From: Thermohalobaculum sp035512995
Lineage (GTDB): Bacteria; Pseudomonadota; Alphaproteobacteria; Rhodobacterales; Rhodobacteraceae
Direction: 5' to 3'
NCBI GenBank assembly: GCA_035512995.1
Contig: DATKCY010000114.1
Coordinates: 1-9,957 of the forward strand
DNA: 9,957 nucleotides
Of the stretch, positions 1 through 5,971 are shown in pieces. Under the pieces are notes generated by a model, which was not told where the DNA came from, searched no databases, and was given only the letters and a program-made list of their open reading frames with translations. Numbering within the stretch: position 1 is the first letter of the stretch; the number at the start of each line of letters is the position of its first letter. Both the position numbers and the translations under genes were made by a program.

Positions 1-1471
1 CGCCGCCGCGCTCTACGGCGCGCTGATCGCACTCATCTTCAGCCTCTGGCCGCTCTCCTGGCTGCGCGAGGTGCGCCCGGCGCAGCTCTTCCGCGGCGAA
101 CGCGCGCCCGAGGACGGGCTGCCCCGGCCCTCGGCGCTCGCCGTGCTCCTGCTCCTGGTGCTCGGCTTTGGCGCGGCCGTCACGCTCCTCTCGGGCGCGC
201 CCGAGCTCGCGCTCTGGGTCATCGGCGCGATCGGGGCCGCGCTCGTCGCGCTCCGCGCGGCCGGCTGGGCGCTCGGGCGCCTCGCCCGGCGGCTCTCGCA
301 CGCGTCCCTCGCGCGGCGGCGCCCGGCGCTCCGCCTGGCGCTCGGCGCCATCGGCGGGCCGCAGAGCGACACGGCCAACACCGTCATGGCCCTCGGCCTC
401 GGCCTCGGCGTGCTGGCCGCCATCGGCCAGATCGACGCCAACATGCAGCGCCTGATCCGGAGCGAGCTGCCCGCCGACAGCCCCGCCTTCTTCTTCGTCG
501 ACATCCAGCCCGACCAGCTCGGGACGTTCCGCGCGACGCTCGACGCGGTGGAGGGCGTCTCCCGGGTCGAGACGGCGCCGATGCTGCGCGGCATGGTCAC
601 GGCCCTCGACGGCCGCCCGGCGGGCGAGGTGGCGGAGGGGTCCGAGGGCGCCTGGATCGTCCGCGGCGATCGCGGGCTCACCTATGCCGACCGCCCGCCC
701 GAGGGCGCGGAGCTGGTCGCCGGCGACTGGTGGCCCGAGGACTACGACGGCGAGCCGCTGATGAGCTTCATCGCCGAGGAGGGGCTCCAGCTCGGGCTCG
801 GCGTCGGCTCGACCGTGACCGTCAGCGTGCTCGGCCGGCCGATCACGGCGCGGATCGCGAACCTGCGCCGGGTCGACTGGCGGGGCCTCGGGATCAACTT
901 CGTCATGGTCCTGAACGAGGCGGCGCTGGCCGGCGCCCCGCACACCCACATCGCCACCGTCCACGCCGCGCCCGGGGCGGAGGCCGCCGTGCTCGACGCC
1001 GTCGGCGAGGCGCTGCCGAACGTGACCGGGATCGGCGTGCGCGACCAGGTGGAGCGGGTGGCGGGCGCGCTCGAACGCCTCGGCGCCGCGACCCGCTGGG
1101 GGGCGCTGGCGGTGCTCGCGACCGGGCTCGCGGTGCTGGTCGGGGCCGCCGGCGCCGCGGCCGAGCGGCAGGTGCACGAGGCGGCGGTGCTCAAGGTGCT
1201 CGGCGCGTCGCGCGCGCGCATCCTCGGCAGCTTCGCGCTCCGCGCCGGCCTCCTCGGCGCGGGCGCGGGCCTGGTCGCGCTCCTGTGGGGACTTCTCGCC
1301 GCATGGGCCGTGACGGTCTTCGTGCTCGACGCCGACTTCCGGGTCGCGCCGCTGTCGGCCGTCGCCGTGGTGGCGGCGGGCGCGGCCCTCAACCTCCTCG
1401 CCGGCCTCGCCTTTTCGTCCCGCCCGCTGCGGCTCCGCCCGGCCGCAGTGTTCCGCGCGGCCGAGGGCTGA
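1..1471 (+). CDS. FtsX-family ABC transporter permease (YbbP-like), C-terminal part
   Basis: The frame is open from the first bases of the window, so the true start lies upstream; about 489 residues are visible, ending in TGA. The visible part has a hydrophobic helix at about 8-58, two more at about 137-277, one at about 368-430, then a large hydrophilic block (about 431-1080) that would be extracytoplasmic, then three closing helices (about 1090-1155, 1220-1326 and 1345-1412). This is the second half of a long, internally duplicated MacB/FtsX permease like E. coli YbbP (about 800 residues). The stretch VHEAAVLKVLGASR after the helix at 1090-1155 is the usual FtsX motif, thought to contact the ATPase, and the end has the common basic-proline tail (LRLRPAAVFR). 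Family members work with an ATP-binding subunit and a lipase or thioesterase-type neighbour (ybbA-ybbP-tesA), so the ATPase gene is expected just upstream. The substrate is unknown. No intrinsic terminator is visible after the gene. Confidence 0.9.
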   Translation, partial: AAALYGALIALIFSLWPLSWLREVRPAQLFRGERAPEDGLPRPSALAVLLLLVLGFGAAVTLLSGAPELALWVIGAIGAALVALRAAGWALGRLARRLSHASLARRRPALRLALGAIGGPQSDTANTVMALGLGLGVLAAIGQIDANMQRLIRSELPADSPAFFFVDIQPDQLGTFRATLDAVEGVSRVETAPMLRGMVTALDGRPAGEVAEGSEGAWIVRGDRGLTYADRPPEGAELVAGDWWPEDYDGEPLMSFIAEEGLQLGLGVGSTVTVSVLGRPITARIANLRRVDWRGLGINFVMVLNEAALAGAPHTHIATVHAAPGAEAAVLDAVGEALPNVTGIGVRDQVERVAGALERLGAATRWGALAVLATGLAVLVGAAGAAAERQVHEAAVLKVLGASRARILGSFALRAGLLGAGAGLVALLWGLLAAWAVTVFVLDADFRVAPLSAVAVVAAGAALNLLAGLAFSSRPLRLRPAAVFRAAEG

Positions 1472-1499
1472 AGATCGCGGCGCAGCAGCAGCCGCAACC

Positions 1500-1530
1500 C
1501 TTGAACATCAAGCCGATTTTCTCGATATTA
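1500..1530 (+). promoter_or_regulatory. Candidate sigma-70 promoter of the Bax inhibitor-1 gene, with overlapping inverted repeat
   Basis: TTGAAC at 1501-1506 and GATATT at 1524-1529 are separated by exactly 17 bases; each matches the sigma-70 consensus at 4 of 6 positions. The segment is conspicuously AT-rich against its surroundings. An inverted repeat CTTGA-ACA-TCAAG at 1500-1512 covers the -35 element and could be an operator. CTTGAA also resembles the -35 of heat-shock sigma (RpoH) promoters, so stress control is an alternative reading. This is inference from sequence match only. Confidence 0.5.
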
Positions 1531-1545
1531 GGCGAGAGCCCTCCG

Positions 1546-1565
1546 GCATCCGTCCGGCGGGATGC
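1546..1565 (+). promoter_or_regulatory. Hairpin in the 5' leader of the Bax inhibitor-1 gene
   Basis: GCATCC (1546-1551) pairs with GGATGC (1560-1565) around an 8-base loop. It lies in the predicted leader, about 20 bases before the ribosome binding site. There is no T-run after it, so it is more likely a leader structure than a terminator of the upstream permease gene. It could also be incidental. Confidence 0.35.
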
Positions 1566-1597
1566 TTCTTGGCAAGGAAAGCTAGAGGGATACCTTG

Positions 1598-2365
1598 ATG
1601 GCAGACCCGATGTACCAGACGCGCGGCCGGACGATCACGCGGACGGCGGAGATCGACGAGGGCCTGCGCGCCTACATGAACAAGATCTACGCGCTGATGG
1701 CCGGCGCGATGATCATCACGGGCCTCGTCGCCTATGTCGTCGGCATGGACCTCAAGGCCGCGATGAACGGCCAGGCGACGACGCTGCTGCCGCCCGAACT
1801 GGTGATGGCGATGTTCACGTCGCCGATCATGTACATCATCATGTTCGCGCCGCTGATCTTCGTGTTCGCCTTCGCGGGCATGATCAACCGCATGAGCGCG
1901 GCGACCGCGCAGACGGTGTTCTGGGCCTTCGCGGCGGTCATGGGCCTCTCCATCGCGCACATCTTCGCGGTCTTCACCGGCATGTCGATCGCGCGCGTGT
2001 TCTTCATCACCGCGATCGCCTTCGGCGCGCTGTCGCTCTACGGCTACACGACGAAGAAGGACATCTCGGGCTGGGGCGCGTTCCTGATCATGGGCGTGGT
2101 CGGCCTGATCGTGGCGATGATCGCCAACATCTTCATCGCCTCCTCGGCGCTGCAGATGGCGATCTCGGTCCTCGGCGTGCTGATCTTCGCGGGGCTGACC
2201 GCCTACGACACGCAGCGGCTGAAGAACCAGTACCTGGAGTTCCGCGGCACCCCCGGCGGCGAGGCGTATCTGGAGAAGGGCGCGGTGATGGGCGCGCTCA
2301 ACCTCTACCTCGACTTCCTCAACATGTTCATGTTCCTGCTCCATATCTTCGGCCAGCGCGAGTAG
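1598..2365 (+). CDS. Bax inhibitor-1/YccA family inner-membrane protein
   Basis: A 255-residue protein of the BI-1 (TMBIM, UPF0005) family, a seven-helix membrane protein. Some bacterial members (B. subtilis YetJ) act as pH-sensitive calcium leak channels, and E. coli YccA modulates the FtsH protease; which role applies here is not known. The protein has a short cytoplasmic N-terminus ending in GLRAYMNKIY, a first helix at about 30-49 and further helices throughout. It also has the family signature AYDTQ (YDTQ at 203-206) and the closing segment LNLYLDFLNMF, with Asp204 and Asp239 as candidates for the di-aspartyl sensor pair. The ATG at 1598 is chosen because AGAGGGA at 1584-1590 ends 7 bases before it. 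A TTG one codon earlier is in frame but has worse spacing. The gene stands alone: promoter-like sequence precedes it and a strong terminator follows 26 bases after its stop. Confidence 0.95.
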   Translation: MADPMYQTRGRTITRTAEIDEGLRAYMNKIYALMAGAMIITGLVAYVVGMDLKAAMNGQATTLLPPELVMAMFTSPIMYIIMFAPLIFVFAFAGMINRMSAATAQTVFWAFAAVMGLSIAHIFAVFTGMSIARVFFITAIAFGALSLYGYTTKKDISGWGAFLIMGVVGLIVAMIANIFIASSALQMAISVLGVLIFAGLTAYDTQRLKNQYLEFRGTPGGEAYLEKGAVMGALNLYLDFLNMFMFLLHIFGQRE

Positions 2366-2391
2366 GCCGGACGCAGGACGACAAAGGCCGA

Positions 2392-2418
2392 GGGCCGGAG
2401 CACCGCTCCGGCCCTTTT
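2392..2418 (+). terminator. Strong intrinsic terminator after the Bax inhibitor-1 gene
   Basis: A perfect 10-base-pair stem, GGGCCGGAGC (2392-2401) and GCTCCGGCCC (2405-2414), closes a 3-base loop and is followed by TTTT at 2415-2418. It sits 26 bases after the stop of the membrane protein gene and reads as a terminator on the + strand. The convergent toxin gene ends at 2423. On the - strand no T-run follows the stem, so it is at most a weak terminator in that direction. Confidence 0.9.
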
Positions 2419-2422
2419 CCGT

Positions 2423-2692
2423 TCAGCGATAGTGGAAGCGACACTGCGCGATCTCGAGCGACTGGTGCGCGCTCGTGCCCGAAACGCGGTGGACGAGCCG
2501 GTGCTCTCCGGAAATCCGCCGCGTCCACCAGCCGGTCAGATCGCCCTTCAGCGGTTCCGGCTTGCCCGTCCCCTGAAACGGATGGCGCATGCACTCGCGG
2601 ACGAGGGCGTTGATCCGCGCCAAGAGCTTCGGGTCATCCTGCTGCCACGACAGGTACTCGACCCACGCCCTCTCCGAAAAGACGACCTTCAC
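2423..2692 (-). CDS. yoeB: YoeB/Txe-family toxin, ribosome-dependent mRNA interferase
   Basis: An 89-residue protein of the RelE superfamily, YoeB branch. YoeB binds the ribosomal A site and cuts mRNA, arresting translation; YefM binds and inhibits it. The match to E. coli YoeB as I recall it is clear along the whole length: the start (VVFSERAWVEYLSWQ), the middle (GKPEPLKGDLTGWWTRRI), EHRLV and the CRFHY end. The residues equivalent to catalytic Glu46, Arg65 and His83/Tyr84 are present as Glu46, Arg65, His87 and Tyr88. The shift of the last two comes from about four extra residues in the loop before the last strand. All key residues are there, so the toxin is probably active. The start is GTG at 2692, which overlaps the antitoxin stop by 4 bases (GTGA), so translation is coupled to the antitoxin. 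The 3' end abuts the terminator of the convergent gene. Confidence 0.96.
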   Translation of the reverse strand: MKVVFSERAWVEYLSWQQDDPKLLARINALVRECMRHPFQGTGKPEPLKGDLTGWWTRRISGEHRLVHRVSGTSAHQSLEIAQCRFHYR

Positions 2693-2943
2693 GGAACGAG
2701 AAGATCACGCTCCTGCCCTTCGCCCGCGTCGAGTTCCGCGATCGAGGCCCGGAGGGCGCGTGCATTTTCCGGCGTCGAGAGCAGGTAGAGCGTCTCCTGA
2801 ATCGCGTTCCAGCTCTCCAGCGAGACCACCACGACGGACTCCCCGCGCGCGCGGGTCACGACGACTTCCTCCTTGTCGCCCGTGACGCGGTCGAGCACCG
2901 ACTTGAGGTTCGCGCGCGCGTCCGAATAAGTCACGACGTCCAT
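2689..2943 (-). CDS. yefM: YefM-family antitoxin (Phd/YefM)
   Basis: An 84-residue antitoxin that neutralises YoeB and represses its own operon. The N-terminal DNA-binding part carries YSDARANL, with Arg10 and Arg31 at the positions that contact DNA in E. coli YefM. The middle has SLESWNAIQETLYLL, the classic Phd/YefM core, followed by NARALRASI. The acidic C-terminal tail (ERDLL) corresponds to the toxin-wrapping segment. The ATG at 2943 has a strong ribosome binding site, AAGGAGG read on the - strand at about 2949-2955. It is the first gene of the pair, and the toxin start overlaps its stop. Autoregulation is supported by the paired hexamers upstream (2967-2984). Confidence 0.96.
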   Translation of the reverse strand: MDVVTYSDARANLKSVLDRVTGDKEEVVVTRARGESVVVVSLESWNAIQETLYLLSTPENARALRASIAELDAGEGQERDLLVP

Positions 2944-2962
2944 GCTGGCCTCCTTCGACCAT

Positions 2963-2991
2963 CAAATGTACCGAAAACTGTACAACGTCAA
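2963..2991 (-). promoter_or_regulatory. yefM-yoeB promoter and YefM operator (two TGTACA-type hexamers)
   Basis: Read on the + strand, TGTACC (2967-2972) and TGTACA (2979-2984) lie 12 bases apart centre to centre. The outer halves form the inverted repeat TGTAC-N8-GTACA (2967-2984). E. coli YefM-YoeB is known to repress by binding two palindromes with TGTACA cores spaced 12 bp, so both motif and geometry match. On the - strand, TTGACG (2986-2991) is a good -35. The -10 is either TACATT (2965-2970, short 15-base spacer) or CATTTG (2963-2968, 17-base spacer); I cannot decide. The hexamers lie between and over these elements, as expected for autorepression. Confidence 0.8.
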
Positions 2992-3017
2992 GGCGCGGCC
3001 GGCACGCCGAAATGACT

Positions 3018-3048
3018 ATGGGGCGGCCGCGTCACCGCGCCGCCCCAT
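3018..3048 (-). terminator. Stem-loop after rpmG, probable terminator
   Basis: ATGGGGCGG (3018-3026) pairs with CCGCCCCAT (3040-3048); after one bulged C at 3027 the stem continues with CGCG (3028-3031) and CGCG (3036-3039) around a TCAC loop. That makes 13 base pairs. It lies about 60 bases beyond the rpmG stop. The downstream T-run on the - strand is poor, so it may be a weakly T-dependent terminator or an mRNA 3'-end stabiliser. It also shields the yefM promoter from upstream transcription. Confidence 0.6.
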
Positions 3049-3110
3049 TGTTGCGACCCACATACTCGGGTGAGGGGGAGCAGGCCGCCCCCGCCGCGCC
3101 GGAGGCGTCT

Positions 3111-3278
3111 CTACTTGATCTTGCCTTCCTTGAACTCGACGTGCTTGCGCGCGACCGGATCGTACTTCCGGACCGTCATCTTGTCGGTCATCGTGCGCGA
3201 GTTCTTCTTCGTCACGTAGAAATAGCCGGTGCCGGCCGTCGAGTTCAGGCGGATCTTCACCGTCGTCGGCTTCGCCAT
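3111..3278 (-). CDS. rpmG: 50S ribosomal protein L33
   Basis: A 55-residue large-subunit ribosomal protein located near the E site. The sequence begins MAKPTTVKIRLNSTAG, runs through FYVTKKNSRTM and the KYDPVARKHVEFKE segment, and ends GKIK, which is full-length alphaproteobacterial L33. It has no cysteines, so it is the zinc-independent (C-) form, the normal state for this lineage. The ATG at 3278 is chosen because it gives the conserved MAK start and is preceded by a GAGGAGA ribosome binding site (3284-3290 on the - strand); an in-frame extension to 3311 adds residues foreign to the family. The gene is read in the same direction as the MFS gene upstream but has its own promoter-like sequence. 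Confidence 0.97.
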   Translation of the reverse strand: MAKPTTVKIRLNSTAGTGYFYVTKKNSRTMTDKMTVRKYDPVARKHVEFKEGKIK

Positions 3279-3362
3279 CGTTGTCTCCTCGGGGCGCGCG
3301 CCCGGCCCCATGTCTCGTGCCGGCGCCGGGCCGTGCCCGCGCCGTCAAATCGGGAAGGCCCC

Positions 3363-3390
3363 TACCTACAAAGGGCGGCGCCGCTGTCAA
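3363..3390 (-). promoter_or_regulatory. Candidate rpmG promoter
   Basis: On the - strand a perfect TTGACA (3385-3390) is followed after 16 bases by TAGGTA (3363-3368). The -35 overlaps the stop codon of the upstream MFS gene. The -10 matches the enteric consensus poorly, but a very similar TAGGT element occurs in the candidate promoter before the DUF3572 gene. The predicted leader is about 75-80 bases. Confidence 0.45.
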
Positions 3391-4559
3391 GCCGAATCGG
3401 CCGGCCGCCGGCCCCAGCGCAGCACCAGCAGCAGGGCGTAGGCCCCCGCCACGGCGGCGGAGAGCCAGAGGAGGCCATCGGGTGGCACCGCGTCCATCGC
3501 GAGGCCGAGCGCGACCGGCGCCGCGAGCGCGCCGATCCCGTAGGCGAGGATGATCGCGGCGTTCGCCTCCGACAGCCGGACCCCGCGGTAGCGGGCGCCG
3601 ACCTCGGTCAGCGCGACCGTGTAGAGCGCGACCGACAGCCCGCCCCAGACGAACATCGCGACCCAGAGCCAGGGCAGGGCCGGCGCCGCGGCGATCATCG
3701 TCAGCGGCATGGCGAGGCAGGCGCCGCCGCCCGCGATCATCAGGACGCGCCGGTTCAGCCGGTCGGCCGCCCAGCCGATCGGCCATTGCAGCACCATGCC
3801 GCCGAAGGCGAAGAGCGCCAGCAGCACCACCGCCTGGCCCTCGCTCAGCCCGCTCCGCACCGCCCAGACCGGCACGAGCCCGAGGACGCCGAACTCGATC
3901 ATGCCGAAAAGCGCGACGCCCCAGACGATCGACGGGTCGCTGCGGAAGAAGCCGACCGCGGCCGCCGGCGAGGCCGGCGCCGCGTCCCCCGGGTCGGGCG
4001 CGCTCGCCCGCCCCCAGAGGATCGGCGGCAGGCCGAGGAGCGTCAGCGCCGCGGCGACCGCGAACGGCGCGATGCCGTCGATCCCGACCGCGGCCAGCAC
4101 CAGCGGGCCGGCGAGGAAGGCGCCCGAGACCGAGATCGAGTAGATCGCGACCACCCGCCCGCGCGCGGCGTCGGGCGCGGCGGCGACGATCCAGTACTCG
4201 GACCCGAAGAAGAGCACGGTGCCCGCGAAGCCGAACGCGACCCGCATCGCCATCCAGAACCAGAAGTCGTGCCAGAGGCCGGCGGCGAGCAGCGTCGCCG
4301 CCATCAGCAGCGTCGACCACACCATCAGCCGCGCAAGCCCCAGCCGCGCCAGGATCGCGGGCATGACCGGCGCGAACACCACCGTCGAGATCGCCGTCGC
4401 CGCGTGGTTGAAGCCGATCGCGGTGCCGCTGGCCCCCATCCGCTCGAGCAGCAGGCCGAACAGAGGCTGGCTGAGCGAGATCGAGAGCCCGAAGAGCGTG
4501 ATCGCGGCGATCGGCGCGATCTGCGCCCGGAACGCCTCGAGCCGCGCCGCCCCGGCCAC
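3387..4559 (-). CDS. Major facilitator superfamily transporter
   Basis: A 390-residue protein with about 12 hydrophobic helices, typical of an MFS secondary transporter in the inner membrane. Two six-helix halves are separated by a hydrophilic linker rich in Ala, Pro and Asp (around residues 185-205). The loop after helix 2 (ARLGLARLMV) and the matching loop in the second half (GWAADRLNRRVLMI) are in the places of the MFS signature motif; the latter is the clearer copy. The substrate cannot be read from the sequence; YcaD-like and drug-efflux-like members look similar. The start is GTG at 4559, three bases after the stop of the NUDIX gene, with no good ribosome binding site, so translation is probably coupled to that gene. 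I see no better in-frame start nearby. Confidence 0.88.
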   Translation of the reverse strand: MAGAARLEAFRAQIAPIAAITLFGLSISLSQPLFGLLLERMGASGTAIGFNHAATAISTVVFAPVMPAILARLGLARLMVWSTLLMAATLLAAGLWHDFWFWMAMRVAFGFAGTVLFFGSEYWIVAAAPDAARGRVVAIYSISVSGAFLAGPLVLAAVGIDGIAPFAVAAALTLLGLPPILWGRASAPDPGDAAPASPAAAVGFFRSDPSIVWGVALFGMIEFGVLGLVPVWAVRSGLSEGQAVVLLALFAFGGMVLQWPIGWAADRLNRRVLMIAGGGACLAMPLTMIAAAPALPWLWVAMFVWGGLSVALYTVALTEVGARYRGVRLSEANAAIILAYGIGALAAPVALGLAMDAVPPDGLLWLSAAVAGAYALLLVLRWGRRPADSA

Positions 4560-4562
4560 GGC

Positions 4563-5240
4563 TCAGAGCGCCGTGATGACGGAGCGCCCGCCGGCGTGGC
4601 GGAGGAACGGGACCGGCCGGTCCGCGCCGCCCGCGAGCCGCGCCGCGACCTCGCCCAGCACGACCCGCGTGATGAACGGCAGGTCGAGCCGGCGCGCCCC
4701 GGCGAGCGTGACCCAGTGCAGGTGCGACAGCTCGTCCTCGGCGCCGGAGAAGTCGTCCGGGTCGCCCGCGACCGCCCCGGCGTCGGCCAGGAAGAAGCGG
4801 GCATCGAACCGGCGCGGGCGGCCGGGCGGCGTGACCGCGCGGAAGATCAGCCGCAGCGCCTCGGGCGCCGGGCGGTGGCCGGCGGCGAAGAAGCCGCGCC
4901 ATCCGGCGGGCACCTCCGGCGGGTGCCCGCCCTCCGGCCGGGCGAGCGCGAGCCCCGTCTCCTCCAAGAGCTCGCGGATCGCCGCGTGGGCGAAGCGCGC
5001 GCCGTCCTCGCCGAGCGCCGCGGCCGTCGCGGGCTCGAGCGCGCCGCCGAACGGCAGCACCGCGTCCGCCGCGTCGACGGCGCCGCCGGGGAAGACGTAT
5101 TTCGAGGGCATGAAGACCGCGCTCCGCCCGCGCTGGCCCATCAGCACGCGCGGCTCGGCGCCGGCGGCCGCATCGCGCACCAGCACGACCGTCGCCGCGT
5201 CGCGGATCGCGTCACCGGGGGCTGCGGCGCTGGCGCTCAT
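4563..5240 (-). CDS. NUDIX hydrolase with split Nudix box (NUDT19/CoA-diphosphatase-like)
   Basis: A 225-residue NUDIX-fold pyrophosphohydrolase. The conserved entry FPGG (residues 50-53) and the metal-binding REXXEEXG (REL LEETG at 89-96, with Glu90, Glu93 and Glu94) are both present. They are about 22 residues further apart than in a canonical Nudix box, where glycine and arginine are 14 apart. Such an insertion is known in the NUDT19/RP2 group, some of which hydrolyse CoA and acyl-CoA; that substrate here is only a suggestion. Residues 17-37 form the first strand and the GQRG turn. The ATG at 5240 has only a weak ribosome binding site (AGGT). It lies 98 bases after the DUF983 gene and 3 bases before the MFS gene, so the three are probably cotranscribed. 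Confidence 0.9.
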   Translation of the reverse strand: MSASAAAPGDAIRDAATVVLVRDAAAGAEPRVLMGQRGRSAVFMPSKYVFPGGAVDAADAVLPFGGALEPATAAALGEDGARFAHAAIRELLEETGLALARPEGGHPPEVPAGWRGFFAAGHRPAPEALRLIFRAVTPPGRPRRFDARFFLADAGAVAGDPDDFSGAEDELSHLHWVTLAGARRLDLPFITRVVLGEVAARLAGGADRPVPFLRHAGGRSVITAL

Positions 5241-5303
5241 GCCGACCTGGAATGCCGTGGCGGAAGGCGGCGACTATGGCCGCGGCTCCGGGCTCCTGTC
5301 CAG

Positions 5304-5329
5304 CGCCCGCCACCGCCCGCCACCGCCCG
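5304..5329. repeat. Short tandem repeat, decamer CACCGCCCGC
   Basis: Two full copies of a 10-base unit (5311-5320 and a slightly degenerate 5321-5330), with a preceding partial copy, lie between the DUF983 stop and the NUDIX start. It is probably a slippage product in GC-rich DNA with no clear role, though on the - strand it falls in the spacer that would be cotranscribed. Confidence 0.6.
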
Positions 5330-5338
5330 GGAGCGCGG

Positions 5339-5791
5339 TCAGTGCGGCTGCGGTCCGCCCCCGCCGCCGCCGAAGCCGTGCATCCGGCGCGACCACTGCA
5401 AGGCCACCGCCGCGCCCTTGATCCGGGGCAGGAGCCAGATGATCAGCCCGACCGCCAGCGCCGGCCAGACCGCCCAGTGCACCCAGAGCGGCGGGCGCCA
5501 CGAATATTCGACGTGGAACATCCCCAGCCCGACGACGTGCCCGACGATCAGGATCGTCGCCCAGGCCGGCAGGTCGTCGGTCCGGTGATGGTGCAGCGCC
5601 TCGCCGCAGGCGGCGCAGTGGTCGCGGACGCGGAGATACCCCGCGAGCATCGGCCCGCCGCCGCAGTTCGGGCACCGGCCGCTCCAGCCGCGCACGAGCG
5701 CGGGCCAGAGCGGGCGGTCCGCCCCCTCCGCGGAGGGTCCTTCCCGCGGCCTGGCCGGCCGCCGCGGCCCGGTCTGGTCATGATCCTGCAT
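5339..5791 (-). CDS. DUF983 zinc-ribbon membrane protein
   Basis: A 150-residue protein of the DUF983 family, whose function is not established. After a hydrophilic, proline/arginine-rich N-terminus comes GRCPNCGGGP, then CAACG: two CxxC pairs (Cys40/43 and Cys59/62) that should form a zinc ribbon. Two hydrophobic helices follow (about 75-93 and 102-121), so it is anchored in the inner membrane with the ribbon probably cytoplasmic. The ending ALQWSRRMHGFG is the conserved family tail, here extended by a run of glycines and PQPH. The ATG at 5791 is preferred because GAGGGG precedes it; an in-frame GTG at 5827 would add 12 residues without family support. The gene opens the leftward row of DUF983, NUDIX and MFS, and is divergent from the EF-hand gene with 180 bases between them. 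Confidence 0.9.
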   Translation of the reverse strand: MQDHDQTGPRRPARPREGPSAEGADRPLWPALVRGWSGRCPNCGGGPMLAGYLRVRDHCAACGEALHHHRTDDLPAWATILIVGHVVGLGMFHVEYSWRPPLWVHWAVWPALAVGLIIWLLPRIKGAAVALQWSRRMHGFGGGGGGPQPH

Positions 5792-5867
5792 CGGCCCCTC
5801 TTGCGCGCGGGCGTGTGTTCGCCGCACGGTCGCACGTTGCCTCGCGGCACCGTGTCGCGCGTCGTCC

Positions 5868-5895
5868 GGAACCGCGTTCGCCCGGGACCGCGACG
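5868..5895 (+). promoter_or_regulatory. Possible ECF-type promoter before the EF-hand/sigma operon
   Basis: GGAACC at 5868-5873 is the typical -35 of many ECF sigma factors. CGACGG begins at 5891 after a 17-base spacer, but the -10 match to the usual CGTC/CGTT is imperfect. The position, about 75 bases before the first gene of an operon encoding an ECF sigma factor, would fit autoregulation. The motif could arise by chance in DNA this GC-rich. Confidence 0.25.
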
Positions 5896-5931
5896 GAAGC
5901 GCGGGCCGGCGGCGTTTCGGTCAGCGAGGGC

Positions 5932-5946
5932 GGGGCCCAAGGCCCC
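5932..5946 (+). promoter_or_regulatory. Small hairpin in the EF-hand gene leader
   Basis: GGGGCC (5932-5937) and GGCCCC (5941-5946) form a six-base-pair GC stem with a CAA loop. It ends about 25 bases before the start codon and just ahead of the AAGGAAG ribosome-binding region. No T-run follows. It may affect translation or be incidental. Confidence 0.35.
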
Positions 5947-5971
5947 CGAGGACGGGAAGGAAGACGGGAGC

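Noticed and set aside
1508..2344. A 278-codon - strand frame opposite the Bax inhibitor-1 gene
   Set aside because: Its His/Arg/Glu/Asp-rich translation is the mirror of a hydrophobic membrane protein, a typical antisense artefact.
730..2613. A 627-codon + strand frame spanning the permease end and the Bax inhibitor-1 gene
   Set aside because: It runs out of frame through two clear genes and a terminator; the translation is compositional noise.
2423..2692. The four extra residues before the catalytic His of YoeB as a novel feature
   Set aside because: The loop length varies among YoeB proteins as I know them, and the catalytic residues are intact, so this is ordinary family variation.
3018..3110. 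A possible tRNA or small RNA downstream of rpmG
   Set aside because: There is a stable hairpin, but no cloverleaf, T-loop consensus or CCA-side pairing can be drawn; a terminator explains it better.
3111..3278. Absence of zinc-binding cysteines in L33 as an anomaly
   Set aside because: Cysteine-free L33 is the usual form in alphaproteobacteria.
3012..5588. An 858-codon open reading frame on the + strand across the rpmG, MFS and NUDIX genes
   Set aside because: It is antisense to three well-supported genes, its translation is Arg/Glu/Pro-rich low complexity with no family features, and long open antisense frames are expected at this GC content.
5252..5971. Upstream extension of the EF-hand reading frame
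   Set aside because: The extension is antisense to the DUF983 gene and would bury the signal peptide; the ATG at 5972 begins exactly at that peptide and has a ribosome binding site.
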